A DNA stretch of 64,000 nucleotides, from contig CAVOTI010000005.1 of assembly GCA_963699105.1 (NCBI GenBank), forward strand, positions 1,035,712 to 1,099,711. Direction: 5' to 3'. Below, piece by piece: positions 54,516-63,076 of the stretch. The DNA is from Bog-756 sp963699105. Its GTDB lineage: Bacteria; Actinomycetota; Acidimicrobiia; Acidimicrobiales; RAAP-2. The position numbers and the translations under genes are program-made. Below the pieces are notes generated by a model. That model was not told the DNA's origin. It saw only the letters and a program-made list of their open reading frames with translations, and ran no database searches. Numbering within the stretch: the first letter of the stretch is position 1; every line of letters starts with the position of its first letter.

Positions 54516-54932
54516 TCATCTAGGCATGAGCACAATCATCGGGATAACGCGCGCCGTCTTTTGCGCAGCATCTGCGAGCTGTGGATAGCGGTCAGTTGCT
54601 TTCGCAAAGAGGCGATCACGCTCATCTCCCGCAGCCTCCTCGGCCAGGACTTCGATCGTCTCGCTTCCTACCTCGATGCTCGTGATTGGCTGCCTTTTGA
54701 GGTTCAGATACCAGGCGGGGTTCTTCTGTGCTCCCCCATTCGCGGCCCAAATGAGATAGCGCGAGTCGTCGGGGAGATATGCCAGCGGGTTGAGGTAGCT
54801 TGCACCGGACTTCGCTCCGGTGTGATGGAGCAGCAGCAATGGGATTTCCCCCCATGTGCCGCCTACTCGTCCATTGTTGTCGCGGAATTCAGCGATCACC
54901 TTGGCGTTGTACTCTGCGGGTGTTTCGGCCAC
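54516..54932 (-). CDS. deazaflavin (F420)-dependent nitroreductase family protein
   Basis: A 138-residue split-barrel protein of the Ddn-like family. PLLLLHHTGAKSGASYLNPLAYL and the C-terminal NPAWYLNLKRQP are signature stretches for binding F420. GTG at 54932 is preceded by GAGAGGAG, a better ribosome-binding site than that of the ATG at 54956. It is convergent with the MazF-like gene, 8 bases apart. It probably reduces quinones or small electrophiles with F420H2. Confidence 0.88.
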   Translation of the reverse strand: MAETPAEYNAKVIAEFRDNNGRVGGTWGEIPLLLLHHTGAKSGASYLNPLAYLPDDSRYLIWAANGGAQKNPAWYLNLKRQPITSIEVGSETIEVLAEEAAGDERDRLFAKATDRYPQLADAAQKTARVIPMIVLMPR

Positions 54933-55118
54933 TTGGGCTCCTCTCTCAATGTCCATCCTGTTCGGGGCCAGGTCGTTCAGACGGGTCGGCTCCTTCTCGG
55001 CCGTCAGCAGCTCAAGTCAGGCTCTTAGCCATTCGTCATGTGTTCCGATGCGATGGTTCGGCATCGGGCGATGCCCGTCCTGATGGCTATGTGACCTGTG
55101 TTCCCTCTCATGAGAGGG

Positions 55119-55919
55119 TTAGGGCCCGACGGCGAGGTCGTCGGACCGTCCAGCTTGGAGGCGGGACCACTGGGCAATCGGTCGTCCGCCCGGCCACACT
55201 GGATGCCACGTGGGCGAACCGCTGCTCGTCCGCGCGTAGGTGCACTGCTGGGGCCAGGCGGAGGGCGAGTCCTCCCAAGGCTCCTGGCGTCCATACACGG
55301 TGAGATCCATGAGCGCATAGCTGTAGTCCAGTGCCTCTGTGCCGCGGCGACTCGTCCAGTACGTCTCGTAGACGCGGTCGCCGTCCCGTAGGTAGCACAC
55401 GAGGTGGAACAAGCCGACCTGACGCCCGATGAGGAGCTGATCGACGGAACCCTGGGCGGAGTACCAGGGCATGTGCCATTCCATGAAGTCGTGGTAGCGG
55501 ATGCTCTCGTCGAAGGGACCTTGGCACAAGACGGCGTAAGTGATGTCGCGGGAATGAAGGTAGGACAGCTCCGCGATCTGGGTGGTCACCCACGTGCAGC
55601 CTTCGCATTGCTCAGCTGCCGGGTGGCCGGTGTGCCACATGAAGTAGTAAGCGATGAGTTGTCGGCGTCCTTCGAACGCGTCCAGCAGGGTGAGCGGTCC
55701 GCGAGGACCGGTCAGCGTGAGCTTGGCGTCGACCTCGACCATAGGGAGGCGTCGTCGGGCCGCGGCGATAGCGTCGCCTTCACGGGTGTGTGCCTTCTCC
55801 CGCACCCGTAAATTGTCAAGTTCAGCCTGGAATGCGTCTCGGTCGACGACAGCGGGCAGGTTCAGCGCCTTGGCGGCGCCAGACCCGGGCCCGCCGAGGT
55901 TTGTCGATTTCTCCTGCAT
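55119..55919 (-). CDS. DUF899 family thioredoxin-like protein
   Basis: A 266-residue protein with the DUF899 pattern: LTLLDAFEGRRQLIAYYFMW, then EQCEGCTWVTTQIAEL (CxxC), then a C-terminal WPQQCTYART and GRPIAQWSRLQAGRSDDL. It has a thioredoxin-like fold and is often found beside ArsR regulators and SRPBCC proteins. It is third in the operon after SRPBCC and ArsR genes, 13 bp after the ArsR stop. Confidence 0.88.
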   Translation of the reverse strand: MQEKSTNLGGPGSGAAKALNLPAVVDRDAFQAELDNLRVREKAHTREGDAIAAARRRLPMVEVDAKLTLTGPRGPLTLLDAFEGRRQLIAYYFMWHTGHPAAEQCEGCTWVTTQIAELSYLHSRDITYAVLCQGPFDESIRYHDFMEWHMPWYSAQGSVDQLLIGRQVGLFHLVCYLRDGDRVYETYWTSRRGTEALDYSYALMDLTVYGRQEPWEDSPSAWPQQCTYARTSSGSPTWHPVWPGGRPIAQWSRLQAGRSDDLAVGP

Positions 55920-55931
55920 GTCTGTCTGCTC

Positions 55932-56285
55932 CTACGGTCGTTTCCGCGTCTTCTTCGCTTCTGCGTGCGCTGCTTCGGCCAGCCGTTTTATCGAAGTGAG
56001 TCGCCTGTCCCATTGAGCGGCGAGATCCGCCATGGCCCGGGTGGCCTGGTCGAGACGGTTGACCTCTACCTGGTAGAGGACCTCTCGACCCTGCTTGCGA
56101 CGGCTGACCAGTCCCGCCGCCTCCAGCACGACCAGATGCTTGGAGACCGCTTGGCGCGAGAACGGCACATGTTCGGCCAACGACCAGGCACTCGCCTCGC
56201 CGTTGCTGACCAACAGGTCGAGCACCCGGCGACGTGACGGGTCGCCGATGGCCGACCACAGTTCGTCGTCGGCCTGCGTCGTCAT
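55932..56285 (-). CDS. ArsR-family transcriptional regulator
   Basis: A 117-residue winged helix with DELWSAIGDPSRRRVLDLLV, recognition helix FSRQAVSKHLVVLEAAGLVS and beta wing RRKQGREVLYQVE. No metal-binding cysteines, so probably a non-metal ArsR of the kind coupled to SRPBCC/AHSA1 genes. Its ATG overlaps the stop of the preceding SRPBCC gene (ATGA). It is the likely binder of the GTGCAAC palindromes at 56799-56934. Confidence 0.9.
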   Translation of the reverse strand: MTTQADDELWSAIGDPSRRRVLDLLVSNGEASAWSLAEHVPFSRQAVSKHLVVLEAAGLVSRRKQGREVLYQVEVNRLDQATRAMADLAAQWDRRLTSIKRLAEAAHAEAKKTRKRP

Positions 56286-56716
56286 CCAGATCGACGCCCC
56301 GCGAGCACGCCGGCCAGGCGGTCCAGGAACTCACCCCACCCCTCTTGGTGCTCGTCGGCGTAACGCTGTTTCTCCGCTTCGGGCCAGTCGCGGACCTCAT
56401 GGCCACTCTCGGTCACTCGAAGACGGGTCCGCTCGTCGCCCTCGGGCGACAGCGTGAACTCGACGAGCATGGAATTCCCGACCACCGGCTCCTCTTCGCG
56501 GGGATGGTTCCAACGGAACGAGAAGCGCGCAGGGGGGTCAACGGTCTCCACAACGACCGGGCCACCCTGGTCCCCGAAACCCAAATATCCATGAGCACCC
56601 GGTTCGACCACGAGGTCCACCCGGTCGGCGAACCACTGCCTCATCTGATCGGGTTCTGTGATGGTACGCCACACGACATCCGCCGGTGCCTCGATCAGAA
56701 TCTCTCGCTCAATCAT
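56282..56716 (-). CDS. SRPBCC (AHSA1-like) domain protein
   Basis: A 144-residue START/Bet v1-like fold protein (MIEREILIEAPADVVWRTIT; central QMRQWFADRVDL; C-terminal GWGEFLDRLAG). Such proteins bind hydrophobic ligands or act as Hsp90-activator-like domains. First gene of the SRPBCC-ArsR-DUF899 operon; the promoter region is shared with a divergent SRPBCC gene. Confidence 0.88.
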   Translation of the reverse strand: MIEREILIEAPADVVWRTITEPDQMRQWFADRVDLVVEPGAHGYLGFGDQGGPVVVETVDPPARFSFRWNHPREEEPVVGNSMLVEFTLSPEGDERTRLRVTESGHEVRDWPEAEKQRYADEHQEGWGEFLDRLAGVLAGRRSG

Positions 56717-56798
56717 TTAGGCCTGTCATGAGTTCTTTGCCCTCTCCCACCCGAATGGTTGAGGTCCCAACCGACTGTGTCGGCCGACCCCAATCTCA

Positions 56799-56934
56799 AT
56801 ATGCAACCGATGGTAGCAGATCAGAACCTAATGTGCAATCAATTCTTGCAGTTTGGCCAGTACGGGGCGCCTCTCCCTAATGTGCAACTCGTTGTTGCAT
56901 ATCCCGCCAGTACCTACTACCATTGGTTGCACAT
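56799..56934. promoter_or_regulatory. array of GTGCAAC half-sites, candidate ArsR operator
   Basis: ATGTGCAAC-tcgtt-GTTGCATAT at 56880-56902 is a near-perfect palindrome (arms 9, spacer 5). Related half-sites occur as ATATGCAAC (56799), ATGTGCAAT (56831) and GTTGCACAT (56926-56934). The array fills the divergent region between two SRPBCC genes. Confidence 0.65.
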
Positions 56935-56954
56935 CGACCAAGGAGGACGACGAG

Positions 56955-57455
56955 ATGACCCGCTTCACCTACACGACCTACATCCACGCCACGCCCGAGC
57001 GGGTCTGGCAGGGCCTCACCGACCCAACCGACACGAAGCGCTACTGGCGGCATCACAGGGCTGGTGCGAAGACCTTCCGATCGGATTGGAAGAAGGGCTC
57101 CACCTACGACTTGGCTCACGACGAAGTCGGGCTCGTCGTGAGTGACCCCGAACAGGTGATCCTCGAGTCCGAACCCGGCCGCCGGCTGGGCTACACCTGG
57201 CACACATTCACGCCCGAGTGGGCCGCCGAGGTCGGCATGGACGAAACCACCGCTGACGCCTGGCGCGCTGAGCCCCGCTCCAGTGTCGCCTTCGACATCG
57301 ACGACGACGAGCAGGGCGTGGTCAAGCTCACGATCGTCCACGACGGCTTCGAGCCTGGGAGCGACGTGCTCCAAGCAGTCTCGAACGGGTGGCCTGCCGT
57401 CCTTTCCAGCCTAAAGACCCTGCTTGAGACAGGGTCAGCATTGCCCTGGACGTGA
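56955..57455 (+). CDS. SRPBCC (AHSA1-like) domain protein
   Basis: A 166-residue single SRPBCC domain (MTRFTYTTYIHATPERVWQG; YTWHTFTPEWAAEVG; SNGWPAVLSSLKTLLETG). AAGGAGGACG precedes the ATG. Such proteins are commonly co-regulated with ArsR repressors. The operator array directly upstream suggests that the ArsR encoded in the divergent operon controls it. Confidence 0.9.
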   Translation: MTRFTYTTYIHATPERVWQGLTDPTDTKRYWRHHRAGAKTFRSDWKKGSTYDLAHDEVGLVVSDPEQVILESEPGRRLGYTWHTFTPEWAAEVGMDETTADAWRAEPRSSVAFDIDDDEQGVVKLTIVHDGFEPGSDVLQAVSNGWPAVLSSLKTLLETGSALPWT

Positions 57456-57605
57456 AGGGTTGGCCGCACAGGAGCCGTGACGGACCTGCTCCCGTCGGAC
57501 GCGTCGTTAAACGCTGGAGGTCCGGCGGCGGTTCGACACCACCGCCCTCGATGTGACGGGCTTCCACCCATGACAACAGCACCATTCAACAAGGAGACAT
57601 AGACC

Positions 57606-58064
57606 ATGACCAGCAGCGACTTCACCGCCACTTTCACCGTCGACCGGACCCCGGAGGAGATCTTCGCCGCGATCAACGACGTCCGAGGATGGTGGTCCGG
57701 CAACATCGAAGGGGACACGGACGCGCTCGGTGCCGAGTTCACCTATCGCTATCAGGACGTTCATTACACGAAACAAAAGATCAGCGAATTCGTCCCGAAC
57801 CGGCGAGTTGTTTGGCATGTCGAAGAAGCGTCCCTCAACTTCACCCAAGAGCCGGATGAGTGGGTAGGCACCGATGTCACATTCGAGATCACACCGCAGG
57901 GTGACGAAACCGAGGTGCGATTCACCCACCGCGGTCTCGTGCCGGAGTTCGAGTGCTTCGAAGCCTGCTCGAGCGCTTGGGGCTTTTACGTCAACGGGAG
58001 TCTGAGGCGTCTCATCATGACCGGTCACGGGGAACCGAACCCGGAAGAACACGCAGGCGAGTGA
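57606..58064 (+). CDS. SRPBCC domain protein
   Basis: A 152-residue protein: TATFTVDRTPEEIFAAINDV, GWWSGNIEGDTDALGAEFTY, and a C-terminal SLRRLIMTGHGEPN. It fits the Activator-of-Hsp90-ATPase-like subgroup. AAGGAG lies about 10 bases upstream of the ATG. It is the third SRPBCC gene in 2 kb and is oriented with the one at 56955, 150 bp apart. Confidence 0.9.
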   Translation: MTSSDFTATFTVDRTPEEIFAAINDVRGWWSGNIEGDTDALGAEFTYRYQDVHYTKQKISEFVPNRRVVWHVEEASLNFTQEPDEWVGTDVTFEITPQGDETEVRFTHRGLVPEFECFEACSSAWGFYVNGSLRRLIMTGHGEPNPEEHAGE

Positions 58065-58291
58065 ACCATCGGCTCCTGCCTTGCGGGCCAGCCTTCCGGC
58101 GCCCGGACTTTCGCCGCCGACTCGCCGAGGATGCCGCCAGCTGGAGCAATGAAGTGGCCGGGCGAGCACCGTTCGTCGGACTGTGGACCTCCCCTGCTGA
58201 GAAACTCCCAGACTGACACCACAGCACCGGCCGGAACCGACCTTCGGGTTGTCGACCCGACGCACGCCCGGAGCTACAGCCGCGCAGCCGG

Positions 58292-58657
58292 CTAGTACGG
58301 GCTGGGCTGGTTGAAAATGATCGTAAGGCTGGTGATCTTGTCGTCACACACTCCGAAGTAGCTGGTCAGAATGAGTTCGTCGGGGAGGTTGGATTTGTCG
58401 TAGGTGCCCTCGTAGCGGGCACGGACGATCATGTCGCCGTAGTGATCGAGGACCTCGCCAACCTCCATCGTGACGTGGTCTCCGACGAATTCTTTGGCCA
58501 TGAAGGCCCTGATGGCCTCGGAGCCCCAGATCTCGCGCCGGTTGTCGTTGACGTAGGCGTCGGGGGCGAAGGTGCCGACGATCCGGTCGAGGTCGTGGGC
58601 GTTGATGGCGGCGATGTGCTCGGCGACGACGGCGCTCAGTTCGGTGGCGGTGGGCAT
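58292..58657 (-). CDS. SnoaL-like / NTF2 family protein
   Basis: A 121-residue single-domain protein (VVAEHIAAINAHDLDRIVGT at the start, then FAPDAYVNDN and a beta-rich half). This cone-shaped fold serves as a small-molecule isomerase, hydrolase or binding protein. It is divergent from a MerR regulator, with shared promoter elements, so it may be the target. Confidence 0.87.
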   Translation of the reverse strand: MPTATELSAVVAEHIAAINAHDLDRIVGTFAPDAYVNDNRREIWGSEAIRAFMAKEFVGDHVTMEVGEVLDHYGDMIVRARYEGTYDKSNLPDELILTSYFGVCDDKITSLTIIFNQPSPY

Positions 58658-58723
58658 GACTGGCTTCTCCCTTGCTCTGATCGGCCCCGCGGCCGATCAG
58701 TCCACGCTGGGCGATGCCGCCGC

Positions 58724-58780
58724 GGGAGAGTCAAGGGGTCGTCGCCGGGTTGACTCTCCCACTAGGGGAGGGTCGAGAAT
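58724..58780. promoter_or_regulatory. divergent MerR-type promoter pair with shared 11-bp element
   Basis: TTGACTCTCCC at 58750-58760 and its exact inverse GGGAGAGTCAA at 58724-58734 form a perfect 11-bp inverted repeat. On the plus strand, TTGACT (58750), 19 bases, GAGAAT (58775-58780) forms a promoter with the long MerR spacer. That spacer contains the dyad CTCCC-acta-GGGGAG. The start point falls on the MerR ATG at 58787. Confidence 0.65.
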
Positions 58781-58786
58781 GTGGGA

Positions 58787-59614
58787 ATGTCCGGCTCGTT
58801 GACCATCGGCGACTTCTCTCGTGCAACCTTCCTCAGCGTGAAGACCCTGCGCCACTACCACCGGGTGGGCCTCCTCGAGCCGTCTGACGTCGACCCGGTC
58901 ACCGGCTACCGGCGGTACACGAGCAACCAGATCCCGACCGCCCAGGTGATCCGCCGGTTCCGGGATCTTGACATGCCGCTCGAAGACATCGGCTCGGTCC
59001 TGCGGGCTCCTGATCAGACGACCCGAAGCCAACTCATCGCCGCTCATCTGACCCGGTTGGAGCAGGGCCTGGCCGACACGCAGCGTGCCGTGGCCTCCCT
59101 GCGCGACCTTCTCGAACACCCCTTGCCGCCGGATGCGATCGAGCACCGCCAAATACCGGCCACCCCGGCGGCGGCGATCACTGCCATAGTCGAGGTCGGT
59201 GATCTTGCCGCCTGGTATCAGGGAGCGGTCGGGGAGATCCGCGCCACCCTCTCAGCGCAGAGAATCGCCTCGGGCGGCCCTCCCGGAGGGATCTACACCA
59301 ACGAGCTGTTCTCAGAAGAGCGAGGCGAGGCGACCATCTTTCTCCCCGCGGACGCCGAGGTCCGACCCGTCGGCCGGGTTGGGCCGTTCACGGCTCCACC
59401 CGTAGAGCTGGCGGTGATCACGCACATCGGGTCACACGCCGACGTGGACCGCTCCTACGGCGCGCTGGCGACCTACGTGAGTGAGCACGCGCTCGCCATC
59501 GAGGGCCCCGTACGCGAGTACTACGTGGTCGGCCGCCACGACAGCGGTGACGAACAGGCCTGGAGGACCGAGATCGGCTGGCCGATCTTCGACACCGTCC
59601 TGGGCCCTGTTTAG
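58787..59614 (+). CDS. MerR-family regulator with GyrI-like effector domain (BmrR/TipA type)
   Basis: A 275-residue multidrug-type MerR protein. The N-terminal winged helix (LTIGDFSRATFLSVKTLRHY, then RVGLLEPSDVDPVTGYRRY) and a coiled-coil linker precede a GyrI-like ligand domain from about residue 120 (ATPAAAITAIVEVGD onward to EYYVVGRHDSGDEQAWRTEI). ATG at 58787 was preferred to the GTG at 58781 because the predicted transcript starts there. It likely activates the divergent SnoaL gene in response to a hydrophobic ligand. Confidence 0.88.
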   Translation: MSGSLTIGDFSRATFLSVKTLRHYHRVGLLEPSDVDPVTGYRRYTSNQIPTAQVIRRFRDLDMPLEDIGSVLRAPDQTTRSQLIAAHLTRLEQGLADTQRAVASLRDLLEHPLPPDAIEHRQIPATPAAAITAIVEVGDLAAWYQGAVGEIRATLSAQRIASGGPPGGIYTNELFSEERGEATIFLPADAEVRPVGRVGPFTAPPVELAVITHIGSHADVDRSYGALATYVSEHALAIEGPVREYYVVGRHDSGDEQAWRTEIGWPIFDTVLGPV

Positions 59615-60038
59615 CGACCGCCAACGCCGCCATCAGCGCAGTCCATTGCCGCCGGGGAGCGGGGCATTATCTGTGGCTCTGGTCGGGGGCCGAAAGATCC
59701 GCAAGAGAAGCGGAGTGCCGACTCGCTATCCTTATCGATCGGCGAGGCCGGGAAGGCGTCTCGACTAGAACCTGAAGCGAGTCAGCCCACCCGGTTCGGT
59801 GCCCCGTGTCACGGTGACCAAATATGGCTTGATGCGATAGACGGGCATCGAGTCAGACGAAGGATCGGCCCGCAGCTCTTGCGTCGTCCCAGGTCACGGC
59901 CCAGTTGTAGCTACGAGATATCTACGGCCCGATACTCGCGTTAGCTACTACCGAATCCGTAACCGTGCCGATAGACGCCGTGCTATGGCTGGACAACGAC
60001 AATGGCGCCTGACCAGGGGGGTCAAGAGCTCTGGGTAA
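59615..60038. other. 420-bp region without a supported gene
   Basis: Between convergent MerR and SRPBCC genes. Codon use is irregular and all frames are short or broken. No clear terminator or repeat was seen. It may be degenerate coding sequence. Confidence 0.4.
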
Positions 60039-60536
60039 TCAGCCCGCTTCCGCCGCCCGCTTGAGGTTCGCCAGGGTCTCCTCCATCCCCGACAAGGTGT
60101 TCGGCATGACCGACTGGATGATCGTGTCCTGCTGCTTCGCGGGCATGGCGTTGACGGTCTGGAGGCCGGAGGGCGTGAACTCCCACGATTCCTCCACCTC
60201 GGTGCCACCCTCGATACCGGTGAACGTGTAGCCCCACCGGGTCATGCCGTCCTCGTTTGTGTCGTCACCGCCCGGCGTCCCGATGGTGGCGAAGGCGAAT
60301 TCCCGGCCGCGGTCGGCGACGAAGACCTTGCACCGCATTTCCCAGCTCCGCTCGCCCGTCACGTTGTGCCCGACGAAGACCGCGCCCACCGAGGGGCTGG
60401 AACCACCCTCCCACTTGCACGCCCTGCACACCGGACTCCACTCGCCCATGCGGGTCACGTCGCTGATCATGCTGTACAGAGCCTCCGGCGGACGTGCCAC
60501 ATCGATGCGTCTCGTCAGCCTGTCGGAAACGTCCAT
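60039..60536 (-). CDS. SRPBCC family protein (polyketide-cyclase/START-like)
   Basis: A 165-residue protein: MDVSDRLTRRIDVARPPEAL, then MISDVTRMGEWSPVCRACKW, and a C-terminal helix with MEETLANLKRAAE. Cys-x-x-Cys in the VCRACKW segment and the GEWSPVC pattern are typical of the SRPBCC subgroup in actinomycetes. The start at 60536 lacks a clear ribosome-binding site; the frame stays open about 200 bases upstream. Confidence 0.85.
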   Translation of the reverse strand: MDVSDRLTRRIDVARPPEALYSMISDVTRMGEWSPVCRACKWEGGSSPSVGAVFVGHNVTGERSWEMRCKVFVADRGREFAFATIGTPGGDDTNEDGMTRWGYTFTGIEGGTEVEESWEFTPSGLQTVNAMPAKQQDTIIQSVMPNTLSGMEETLANLKRAAEAG

Positions 60537-60710
60537 GACAATGGACGATAGTTGAACTGCGCCTCCTGCGATCAGAGATCCAGCGCCTACCCTCCCCCAA
60601 GCGGGAGGACCGTCGGGCTCATCGCCCGAAGGCCGCCCAACGACGAGACCCGCATTGCGCTGATTGAACCGGCCTGGAATCCCCGGAGACTCCATACCTT
60701 GGAAGCGAGG

Positions 60711-60962
60711 ATGGAGTTGTGGAAGAGAAGCGCCCCAGAACAAAGAGGTATCCGCCTGAGTTTGCTTGTGGGGAGCGGCGAACTCTACCTCGGTGTTGAC
60801 CTTGACGGCGTGGAGCTACAAGCGATTGACCTCGACTGGGCACACGGAGCGGGCCATCTCGTGATTGGACGGGCCCAGGTGCTCGCCCTCCTCGCATGCA
60901 GACGACGCGTTCCGGCCGACAAGTTGAACGGCGACGCCGCCGCTCGATTCGCGCAACCGTGA
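60711..60962 (+). CDS. hypothetical small protein
   Basis: An 83-residue frame from an ATG preceded by GCGAGG. Predicted product is mixed alpha/beta (LSLLVGSGELYLGVDLDGVE, then LALLACRRRVPADKLNGDAA) with no known family. Codon usage is compatible with coding, but there is no supporting context; a longer frame starts at 60552. Confidence 0.35.
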   Translation: MELWKRSAPEQRGIRLSLLVGSGELYLGVDLDGVELQAIDLDWAHGAGHLVIGRAQVLALLACRRRVPADKLNGDAAARFAQP

Positions 60963-61083
60963 ACGGACGTCGACGTGGCTCACGCGCTGGTGCGTCTGCG
61001 GAAAGCGAGACCTCACCGCCCTTACCGCCCCACTTTGACGTCCAAGGCGCGACGTCAACCCGGCCACGCGTTGACTAGGACAT

Positions 61084-61104
61084 CTGCGTAGGGCATGCCC
61101 GGTG
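61084..61104 (+). repeat. 21-bp near-repeat, copy 1 (inverted partner at 63830)
   Basis: CTGCGTAGGGCATGCCCGGTG on the plus strand is repeated in inverted orientation at 63830-63850 with only two differences. It includes the palindrome GGGCATGCCC. The pair brackets the group II intron and the glycolipid-binding gene. Confidence 0.6.
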
Positions 61105-61140
61105 CGGCTCTAAGCAGCGATACGCCAACCGAGGACGATT

Positions 61141-61174
61141 GCGGTAGGGACCGCCCTTTCGGGCGGCCCCCCGC
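61141..61174 (-). ncRNA. group II intron domain V
   Basis: A 34-nt hairpin, the canonical domain V size. On the minus strand it starts GCGG-GGGG-CCGCCC, closes with a GAAA tetraloop, and returns GGGCGG-UCCC, a two-base UA bulge, then CCGC. A two-base bulge on the 3' strand and a GNRA loop are hallmarks of the catalytic domain V. It lies just 3' of the reverse transcriptase gene, as expected. Confidence 0.75.
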
Positions 61175-61194
61175 ACAGATCCCAGCGTGCGCTG

Positions 61195-62688
61195 CTAACG
61201 CACTGGGCTCCTGCCTTGGGTGCGAACGTTGAAGCGCACGCTCGGGAAGGGATGCATGGTGCGGGCGGGTGGGAGCCATCGCTTCTCGTAGAGGCGCATC
61301 CGGTTCCAAGTGATCCGGGTGCGCTGGCTCCGACGCCGGAGCGCCTCGAACCAGTACCGGGTCACTTCTTGTCGGAAGGCCACCACGGCGTCGATGTTGC
61401 CGGGCACGGCGTAGTAGGCGAGGTGACCTCGCACCACTGAACCGAGCCACTGCCCCTGCTCGGGGATGGGGAGATGTCGGCGCCGCTTGAGCTGGTCTTT
61501 GACCTCGGCAAGCTTGGCCCGCATCCGCTTCGAGATGGTCTTGCGCCTGACCCAGAACCGTCCGATCTTGTTCTTTCCGCACATGTGCGTGAAGCCCAAG
61601 AAATCGAAGGTCTCCGGTTTCCCGTCGCCCCGGGCTTTACGATCTCGGGCGGCGTTGCGCCCGAACTCGATGAGCCTGGTCTTGTCAGGATGCAGCTCCA
61701 GAGCGAACTTCGAGAACCGCTCTCGGAGGTCTTTGAGGAACTGCTCGGCGTCAGCCCTGTGCTCGAACCCGGCCACGAAATCATCAGCGAAGCGCACGAT
61801 GATCACGTCACCATGTGCGTGCTGACGTCTCCACTGCCGGGCCCACCGGTCGAGGACGTAATGGAGGTAGATGTTGGCGAGCAACGGTGAGGCCGACGCG
61901 CCCTGGGGCGCTCCGGTCTCGCTCGCCGACCACTCCCCGTCCTCGATCACCCCTGCGTTGACCCATTTCTGGATCAGCCGCAGAATCCTCTTGTCCGCTA
62001 TGCGGTGCTCGACGAACCGTGCCAGCCAGTCGTGATCGAGACTGGTGAAGAAATCTTTGACATCGGCGTCGAGTACCCAGTTCACCTTCTTCTGCTGGAT
62101 CCCTACCGTGAGCGCATCGAGCGCATCGTGCGGGCTGCGCCCCGGCCGGAACCCATAAGAGAAGCCGAGAAAGTCCTCCTCGTAGATGGCGCCCAGCACC
62201 TCGACGACGGCTCGCTGGAGGATCTTGTCCTCCAGCGTGGCGATACCGAGCGGCCGGAGCCGCCCGTCTGCCTTCGAGATGTACGCCCGGCGAGATGGAC
62301 TGGCCCGGTAGGCACCGCTGTGGACCCGTTCGAGCAGGTTCTCGAGGTTCGCCCTCAGGTCCTGCCCGTAGTCGTCCCACGTCACCTCGTCCACCCCCGG
62401 TGCGGCCTTCGGGTTGATCGCCGTATAGGCCGCCCACAGGCGGTTCAAGTCGACGTGGTGCAGCAGTGCGCTGAACCGCGCATCTTTGTCCCTTCGTGCT
62501 ACTTCACGCACACGGTCCGACCCGCTTGACACGCCTTCTCCGGCACTGCGTCCGGGACGTGGTAGGTCGTCCGTGTTCCCCTCGGCCAACCCCCTTTCCT
62601 CCACCACCTCCGCCTCCGGTCTCCCGGTCTTGTTCGGCAGCTTCGCAGGTACTACGGGGTCGTCAGACTTCCCACGCTCGTGCATCAC
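61195..62688 (-). CDS. ltrA: group II intron reverse transcriptase/maturase
   Basis: A 497-residue protein. RT motifs run in order: AAPGVDEVTWDDYGQDLRAN, SRRAYISKADGRLRPLGIAT, GFSYGFRPGRSPHDALDAL, VLDADVKDFFTSLDHDW (first catalytic Asp at 208), GAPQGASASPLLANIYLHYV and RFADDFVAGF with the FADD box at 300-303. The thumb/maturase X domain follows (LKRRRHLPIPEQGQWLGSVV onward). No C-terminal HNH endonuclease is present, so insertion probably uses other priming. It should act in splicing and mobility of its own intron. Confidence 0.95.
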   Translation of the reverse strand: MMHERGKSDDPVVPAKLPNKTGRPEAEVVEERGLAEGNTDDLPRPGRSAGEGVSSGSDRVREVARRDKDARFSALLHHVDLNRLWAAYTAINPKAAPGVDEVTWDDYGQDLRANLENLLERVHSGAYRASPSRRAYISKADGRLRPLGIATLEDKILQRAVVEVLGAIYEEDFLGFSYGFRPGRSPHDALDALTVGIQQKKVNWVLDADVKDFFTSLDHDWLARFVEHRIADKRILRLIQKWVNAGVIEDGEWSASETGAPQGASASPLLANIYLHYVLDRWARQWRRQHAHGDVIIVRFADDFVAGFEHRADAEQFLKDLRERFSKFALELHPDKTRLIEFGRNAARDRKARGDGKPETFDFLGFTHMCGKNKIGRFWVRRKTISKRMRAKLAEVKDQLKRRRHLPIPEQGQWLGSVVRGHLAYYAVPGNIDAVVAFRQEVTRYWFEALRRRSQRTRITWNRMRLYEKRWLPPARTMHPFPSVRFNVRTQGRSPVR

Positions 62689-63076
62689 AGGATTACGGCC
62701 TTGGCCTTGCCTGTGCGGCCCAGCCGGCGATCAACCGGCCAGGCGGGCGTGGGATCTCCCGGTTCTCGCGCATGGAGACTCCGTGCATGCACAGGTTCTT
62801 CGACCGCGCGGGGCCCTCCACCAACTCGCAATAGCGCTGCTAGAGATGTGGCCTTCCGCTTGTTTCGACAGCGTCGGCACCCCGGACTCCTTGATTTCGC
62901 GGCTCAATTGCCCAGCCTGCACGTACCCCTGTCAACGCTTCGCCGCCGTCCTTGCAGACGTCAACGCATGACTCGGGGCCATCGTGGGTCGCTACCCCTT
63001 CGACGTAGAGCGTTCTCATCTCCTTCTCCATGCCGGTTTATCCCGGCGCTCCGAAACCGCAAGGTACGGGCCAAAG

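Larger units (their letters stand above)
61105..63062 (-). mobile_element. group II intron (ends approximate)
   Basis: A minus-strand retroelement composed of a leader of about 370 bp, the reverse transcriptase frame (61195-62688) and a 3' domain V hairpin at 61141-61174. The 3' end should be 30-40 bases beyond domain V, in the region around 61090-61110, and the 5' end near 63062, where TTGCGG on the minus strand may be the start (the usual consensus is GTGYG). Boundaries are inferred. The 5' side lies 15 bp downstream of the stop of the glycolipid-binding gene, the sort of site that many bacterial introns prefer. Confidence 0.7.
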
